This document shows positions 59,727 through 64,000 of a stretch of 64,000 nt of DNA, piece after piece. Under the pieces are notes generated by a model that worked only from the letters and a program-made list of their open reading frames with translations, did not search any database and was not told the DNA's origin. Each line of letters starts with the position of its first letter. Within the stretch, counting starts at the first letter, position 1. The stretch is from positions 1-64,000 of the forward strand of contig NZ_JAFBDR010000003.1 of the NCBI RefSeq assembly GCF_016908325.1, written 5' to 3'. The position numbers and the translations under genes are program-made. This DNA comes from Aquibacillus albus. Lineage in GTDB: Bacteria; Bacillota; Bacilli; Bacillales; Amphibacillaceae.

Positions 59727-60605
59727 TTAGTATTGAATTTCTTCATCATCAGCTGTTAGTTTACGGATCAACCATGTAATAACTAAACAGATTACTAGCA
59801 ATGCGAAACCAACCGCACTACCATAACCAAAGTTATAGGAACCAAACGCCTCTTTATACATGTAAGATGCAATCACTTCACTTGCACCGTTTGGTCCTCC
59901 ACCAGTCATGACATAAATTAAATCAAAGTATTTTAATGAACCAACAATAGCAAGAATAACCGTTACTTTAATAACACCAGCAATCAATGGAACTTTAATT
60001 TTGTAGGCAATTTGAATTGGATTGGCACCATCAATTCTAGCTGCCTCTACTAGTGATTCAGGAATCCCTTTTAGGGCGGCAGAGTAGATAATAATGTAAA
60101 ATCCTGCATACTGCCAGATAATTGCAATAAAGATAGCGTATAATACTAGTTTTGAATCTGCTAACCATACAGGCGTGTTTTCTACACCTAGTAATTCAAG
60201 GAAACTATTTAACATCCCATTGTTAGGATCGTAAATTTTTAACCATAATTGCGCAATAGCAACAGAAGATAATAGCATTGGAATTAAATAGATCTTTCTT
60301 AATAACTCTGAACCTTTTAATTTGTTTGCCAATACGAGAGAAATGATTAGATATCCCGCTAAGCTTAAGGTTGAAAATGCTGCCAATAAAAAGGAATGAT
60401 ATGCACTCTCCCAGAACTTTCCATCCTGTAATAGTTCGATGTAGTTTTCTAATCCTATAAATGTCATTGCACCAATTCCATCCCAGTCCATTAATCCATA
60501 ATAACCAGTTAAGATAATCGGTACATAAACGAGAGCAAGAATTAAAACTAGAGCAGGTAGAGTGTACAGTGCAATTACTAGCTTGTTTGACATAACTTGT
60601 TTCAT
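59727..60605 (-). CDS. carbohydrate ABC transporter permease (MalF type)
   Basis: This 292-residue protein has six membrane helices and the EAA loop VEAARIDGANPIQIAYKIKVPL near residue 190. It lies 17 bases upstream of the MalG-type gene. A 303-base gap with nested hairpins separates it from the binding-protein gene. Confidence 0.9.
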   Translation of the reverse strand: MKQVMSNKLVIALYTLPALVLILALVYVPIILTGYYGLMDWDGIGAMTFIGLENYIELLQDGKFWESAYHSFLLAAFSTLSLAGYLIISLVLANKLKGSELLRKIYLIPMLLSSVAIAQLWLKIYDPNNGMLNSFLELLGVENTPVWLADSKLVLYAIFIAIIWQYAGFYIIIYSAALKGIPESLVEAARIDGANPIQIAYKIKVPLIAGVIKVTVILAIVGSLKYFDLIYVMTGGGPNGASEVIASYMYKEAFGSYNFGYGSAVGFALLVICLVITWLIRKLTADDEEIQY

Positions 60606-60694
60606 ACATTCCCTCTCCTTCCTATAAAATAGATTGTCCCTTGCAATAATAATATTGCTATTTACTTTTTTGTTATCTCTATCTATGATTTAAA

Positions 60695-60835
60695 CTTCCA
60701 TGTTTCCCACCTTTACTATTAGAGGTTGTTCAAAAATCGTCAAAAGAAAAAAAGGCGAATCTCTTCGTTGACTAGTTTCTAATTCGTCGACTTTTTGAAC
60801 ACATACTTTTCAGGGAAAAGTGGGAAACATGGAAG
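60695..60835. repeat. long inverted repeat CTTCCATGTTTCCCAC enclosing a MITE-like element
   Basis: The perfect 16-base arms at 60695-60710 and 60820-60835 are 109 bases apart. Inside lies a TGTTCAAAAA...TTTTTGAACA element (60727-60801) related to the one at 28418. In RNA this would give a long nested hairpin. Confidence 0.7.
60727..60801. mobile_element. MITE-like element, second copy of the TGTTCAAA family
   Basis: It has 10-base terminal inverted repeats TGTTCAAAAA / TTTTTGAACA and a CTCTTCGTTG core shared with the element at 28415-28525. It is shorter by about 30 bases and has no clear target duplication. Confidence 0.55.
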
Positions 60836-60851
60836 CTTCACCTTAAAAGGT

Positions 60852-60887
60852 GAAAGGACATATCGGTAATAGAAGATATGTCCTTTC
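60852..60887 (-). terminator. hairpin after the sugar-binding protein gene
   Basis: The perfect 12-base arms GAAAGGACATAT and ATATGTCCTTTC are followed on the minus strand by ACCTTTTAAGG. It may partly end transcription so that the binding protein exceeds the permeases. Confidence 0.65.
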
Positions 60888-60908
60888 CAATCTTCAACCT
60901 CTTAACAT

Positions 60909-62231
60909 TTATTCTTCTTCAGCCGCAAGTGCTTCTTCGTGTGCTTTTGCAAACTCTTCTGGAGTTACTTCGCCACCAAACAATGCTTGAATCATGTCTA
61001 AGTGAACTTGTGCAGCACTAGCACTCATTTGTACATCCGCATAAAGTGTAAGGTTAGATGCATCATTAAGATCGTTCAAGACGTCAATGTACATTTGTGG
61101 AAGCTCAATGCCTTCTGTATCTACTTTCGTTGCTGGAATTACACCTGCTTTAGTTACAGATTGCTCGCCCCATTTTTGAACAAAGAATGATACAAAATCT
61201 TTTGCTTCTTCTTTAACATCAGAATCTTCAGCTACAAACAATCCAACTCCAGGTCCACCTACATAACTATTGATGTCGCCTTCTCCACCTTCAACAGTTG
61301 GGAACTTGAAGTATCCAACAGAATCTCTAAATTCTTGTGGATTATCTTCGTTAGTAGTCCATTCTGGAAGATCCCATGTAGCCATTAGGTACATAGCTGC
61401 TTGTTCATTTTTAAAGTAACCTTTTGCTTCATCATTACCTAAGCCGTTATATCCTTTTACAAATGCACCCATATCTACTAATTCTTGAATTTCAGCCGCA
61501 GCTTGAACTAGCGCTGGGTCTTCAAAGCTTCCAGTTCGGTTAATTGCATTAGTTAGCGTTTCCGGACCACCGATACGGTCAGCTAAATACATGTACCACA
61601 TAGATCCAGTCCAGCTATCCTTATTACCAAGTGTAATTGGAGTTACACCATTATCAACAAGTGTTTGAACCACTTGCTTAAATTCATCCATTGTTTCTGG
61701 TGCTTCTAATCCATACTCATCAAAAATTGCTTTGTTATAATAAACTGGAGTTATATTTAACTCAAGTGGTAAGCCATAAGTCGCACCATCAATTGCATAA
61801 GCTTCTGTTGTACCAGGTACAAAGCTGTCTGAAAGGTTTTCATCAATTACACCATCCAGTTCAGCAAACTTTTCACCTTTAACGTATGGTTGTAAGAAAC
61901 CAGCTGCCCATGTCATACCAACGTCTGGTAACTCATTAGATGCAGATAATACTTTTAATTTTTCCTTGTACTGCTCGTTACCTAAAATTTCTACATCTAC
62001 TGTTACTCCTGGGTTGTTGCTTTCAAATTCTTCAATGATTCCGTTTACAATTTCATTGTGCTGCTTAGAGCTTCCTTCAGGCCATAAGTGCATGAATTCA
62101 ATCGTTTTTGTTTCTCCATCTGAACCGCTTTCATCTCCAGCCCCATTAGCTTGACCTCCACCACATCCAGCTAGAACTAGCATCACAATCGTGGATAAAA
62201 TCAATCCGTAAGCAAACGCTTTCTTTTTCAT
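60909..62231 (-). CDS. sugar ABC transporter substrate-binding lipoprotein
   Basis: This 440-residue protein is family 1 type. Signal peptide with lipobox VLAGC; mature part begins with an acidic linker and the FMHLWPEGSSKQHNEIVNGIIEEFESNNPGVTVDVEI fold. GLPLELNITPVYYNKAIFDEYGL and LMATWDLPEW are typical of this family. It captures a sugar or oligosaccharide outside the membrane. It is the first gene of the transporter operon, with a GGGGGA site. Confidence 0.92.
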   Translation of the reverse strand: MKKKAFAYGLILSTIVMLVLAGCGGGQANGAGDESGSDGETKTIEFMHLWPEGSSKQHNEIVNGIIEEFESNNPGVTVDVEILGNEQYKEKLKVLSASNELPDVGMTWAAGFLQPYVKGEKFAELDGVIDENLSDSFVPGTTEAYAIDGATYGLPLELNITPVYYNKAIFDEYGLEAPETMDEFKQVVQTLVDNGVTPITLGNKDSWTGSMWYMYLADRIGGPETLTNAINRTGSFEDPALVQAAAEIQELVDMGAFVKGYNGLGNDEAKGYFKNEQAAMYLMATWDLPEWTTNEDNPQEFRDSVGYFKFPTVEGGEGDINSYVGGPGVGLFVAEDSDVKEEAKDFVSFFVQKWGEQSVTKAGVIPATKVDTEGIELPQMYIDVLNDLNDASNLTLYADVQMSASAAQVHLDMIQALFGGEVTPEEFAKAHEEALAAEEE

Positions 62232-62467
62232 GTTTATTTTCCCCCTTTAGTATTTTGCATTCCAATGTTTGTTTACATATTAAATTCTATCATTGGGAGT
62301 CCATTACTGTAAGGTAACGATGATTGGAGAAAATACTACTATTTTTAGATATAGCTCCTATTTTGATTAAGATTGTCATTCTCTAAAGACAACTGCATGC
62401 CACCCGCATCGTGCGGACCAAAAAAACAAGGGACCTGTCCACCACTCGCGGACAAATGTCCACAGGT

Positions 62468-62480
62468 GGGGTCAGACCCC
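62468..62480. repeat. palindrome GGGGTCAGACCCC adjoining the YesN-type gene
   Basis: It is directly next to the stop codon (62481-62483) of the response-regulator gene and identical to the core of the palindrome at 32206. A second palindrome, GGACAAATGTCC, lies just beside it (62449-62460). Confidence 0.65.
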
Positions 62481-63257
62481 TTAGTCTTTGTTTTCCCGGC
62501 GATATTTACTTGGAGTTATGTCTTCATATTCTTTAAATAATTTAATGAAATATTTTGATGTGTGATAGCCAACTTTTTCTGCTATTTCTATGATTGTTAA
62601 ATTGGTAGTAATTAATAATTTTTTTGCATGTTGGATCCTAGTTCTTTTCAAATACTCACTGAAAGTCATGTTCATTTCCTCTTTAAACAAAACACTAAAA
62701 TAACTAGGATTCAAATGAACATGATCAGCCACATCCTTTAAACCGATATCTTGGTGATAATTGTTGTCTACAAATTTTAACGCTTCCATAACTGATTTAT
62801 TGACATTCTCTTCATTTCCACTAATTTCAATTAACTTTTTATCCATTACTTTTTCTATCATTCCAATACGCTCTCGTTTTTCGTTAACTTCCAGCGCATT
62901 TTCAACTGCTTCAATTAGTTTGGTTTTACTTAATGGCTTTAACAAATAATTAATAGCGCCGAACCGAAGTGCCTGCTGTGCATAATCAAATTCAGAATAA
63001 GCAGAAATAACAATGACTACCGGGTTTTTCAGCTGTTCCTTCATTTTCTGAAGCAACTGCAAGCCAGTTATTTTGGGCATACGAATATCTGTGATTAAAA
63101 GACTGATTGGTTGATGTTCTATGATTTCAATTGCCTCTTCTCCGTCTGATGCACCTAAAATCTCATAATCCTCATTTGCCCATTTAGTTAATGTTTTAGT
63201 TAAACCTTTTCTAGTTCTTTCTTCATCATCGACAATTAAGATAGTTCGTTTATGCAT
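62481..63257 (-). CDS. AraC-type response regulator (YesN-like)
   Basis: The protein has 258 residues. Receiver domain with the phosphoacceptor Asp in LLITDIRMPK, then a C-terminal AraC domain (VADHVHLNPSYFSVLFKEEMNMTFSEYLKRTR; IAEKVGYHTSKYFIKLFKEYEDITPSKYR). It should activate the adjacent sugar transport operon. It overlaps the kinase gene by 8 bases. Confidence 0.93.
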   Translation of the reverse strand: MHKRTILIVDDEERTRKGLTKTLTKWANEDYEILGASDGEEAIEIIEHQPISLLITDIRMPKITGLQLLQKMKEQLKNPVVIVISAYSEFDYAQQALRFGAINYLLKPLSKTKLIEAVENALEVNEKRERIGMIEKVMDKKLIEISGNEENVNKSVMEALKFVDNNYHQDIGLKDVADHVHLNPSYFSVLFKEEMNMTFSEYLKRTRIQHAKKLLITTNLTIIEIAEKVGYHTSKYFIKLFKEYEDITPSKYRRENKD

Positions 63258-64000
63258 TGTTTTCTCCCCCGTTCAATGGAATTTCAAAGAAAACACTCGT
63301 ACCCTTACCTTCAGTACTTTCTATTTTCAGCCCGCTTAATCGATCATTTCTATAATAAAGATCAAGACGCTTTTGTACATTTGAAAGTGCAATTCCGTTT
63401 CCTTTACGAGAAGGAACATCCGAAAGCTTGATGGATTGATAGATATTTTCAATCGTTTCTTGAGCTATTCCCGGACCATCGTCTGCTACTTTTATTAATA
63501 ATCTGTTCTGTTTTTCTATTTGTTCAACAGAAACCATTATCTCCGTATTCCCCACTTTGTTCTCGGCTCCATGTAAAATTGCATTCTCTACGAGGGGCTG
63601 AATTAATAGTTTTGGTATTTTCACATAATCAAAAGCGGAAGGGACATTAGCGTTCCATTTTAGACGTTCTCCAAAACGGAATTTCATAATTTGAACATAG
63701 CGTTCGATGTGTTCCATCTCTTGTTTAATCGTTACCCACTCTGCCTGGTTGTTTTTCGTAATCGTATATCGGAATAAGTCGGACATTGCCAATACGAGGT
63801 CAGCAAGCTCTTCCTCATCACTTTCCTCCAAAGACCAATAAAGGGCATCCAGTGTGTTAAATAAAAAATGCGGGTTAATTTGCGCTTGTAATGCTTTTAA
63901 TTCTGTTTTACTTCTTATTAATTCCTTTTCATATACCATCTGAATTAAATGATTCGTTTCCTTTACTAACAGGTTATAGGTTTGATTTAATTCATTGATT
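63250..64000 (-). CDS. sensor histidine kinase (YesM-like), 5' part outside the window
   Basis: The frame is open to the window end and the start lies outside. Visible: end of a linker, the H-box region LKALQAQINPHFLFNTLDALYW with the phosphorylated His, and the ATPase domain (LIQPLVENAILHGAENK; VADDGPGIAQ; GNGIALSNVQKRLDLYY). This is the HPK7 architecture of YesM kinases, which sense sugars outside the cell and signal to YesN. Confidence 0.92.
   Translation of the reverse strand, partial: INELNQTYNLLVKETNHLIQMVYEKELIRSKTELKALQAQINPHFLFNTLDALYWSLEESDEEELADLVLAMSDLFRYTITKNNQAEWVTIKQEMEHIERYVQIMKFRFGERLKWNANVPSAFDYVKIPKLLIQPLVENAILHGAENKVGNTEIMVSVEQIEKQNRLLIKVADDGPGIAQETIENIYQSIKLSDVPSRKGNGIALSNVQKRLDLYYRNDRLSGLKIESTEGKGTSVFFEIPLNGGENNA

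Larger units (their letters stand above)
60606..60908. other. structured gap between binding-protein and permease genes
   Basis: It contains a 16-base inverted repeat (60695-60710 with 60820-60835) that encloses a MITE-like element (60727-60801), followed by a separate hairpin at 60852-60887. No gene is present. Confidence 0.6.

Overview
The window is a low-GC chromosome segment from a motile Bacillaceae bacterium. The run degS-degU-degV-comFA-comFC-yvyF-flgM-flgN-flgK-flgL-yviE-fliW-csrA-hag-flaG-fliD-fliS-fliT-hpf matches the Bacillus subtilis order. An S-layer-type SecA2/SlaP module and SbsA-like Ig domains point to the halotolerant or alkaliphilic genera (Oceanobacillus, Virgibacillus, Gracilibacillus and relatives). 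The genus is an inference from gene content only.

Layout. 0.2-8 kb: an EamA transporter, an MscS channel, a TPR-dynamin-like GTPase, a LysM amidase, a small membrane ORF and the radical SAM protein YfkAB. Dispersed palindromes lie exactly on gene ends here. 8.2-28 kb: the flagellar, competence and DegSU cluster, mostly on the minus strand, with a foreign MFS gene between fliD and fliS. 28-44 kb: YigZ, then a cell-surface block holding a glucosaminidase, an amidase, a MurJ-like flippase, a CsaB-like pyruvyl transferase fused to a GT4 glycosyltransferase, SecA2, SlaP, two small exported proteins and a phosphodiester glycosidase. 44-58 kb: VanZ, PAP2 phosphatase, class D sortase, an oxidoreductase, an IDEAL-domain protein, an aromatic-acid exporter, a lipoprotein, 5-oxoprolinase PxpBCA, a ParB-like protein, a SurA-like lipoprotein, a two-gene chromate transporter with a divergent Lrp regulator, and a 2-hydroxyacid dehydrogenase. 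58-64 kb: a sugar ABC transporter with a YesL protein and a YesMN-type two-component system; the kinase runs off the window edge.

The most striking object is the flagellin gene hag (minus strand, 17455 to 15074). Its coding sequence is split by three group I introns, each with a U at the end of the 5' exon, a terminal G, and a matching P7 pairing. Removing all three gives one continuous 454-residue flagellin. The third intron begins with its own in-frame copy of the last 14 flagellin codons plus a stop, so retaining or removing it gives two 454-residue proteins that differ only at three tail positions. A free-standing LAGLIDADG endonuclease gene lies just downstream on the opposite strand. 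The hag leader carries a near-ideal CsrA hairpin, so splicing, CsrA/FliW and a sigma-D promoter act on the same transcript.

Regulation visible in the sequence includes sigma-D promoters before flgM, hag, flaG and fliS, a sigma-B promoter before hpf, and two cre-like sites. Two sigma-D promoters use the stop codon of the preceding gene as part of their -35 element.
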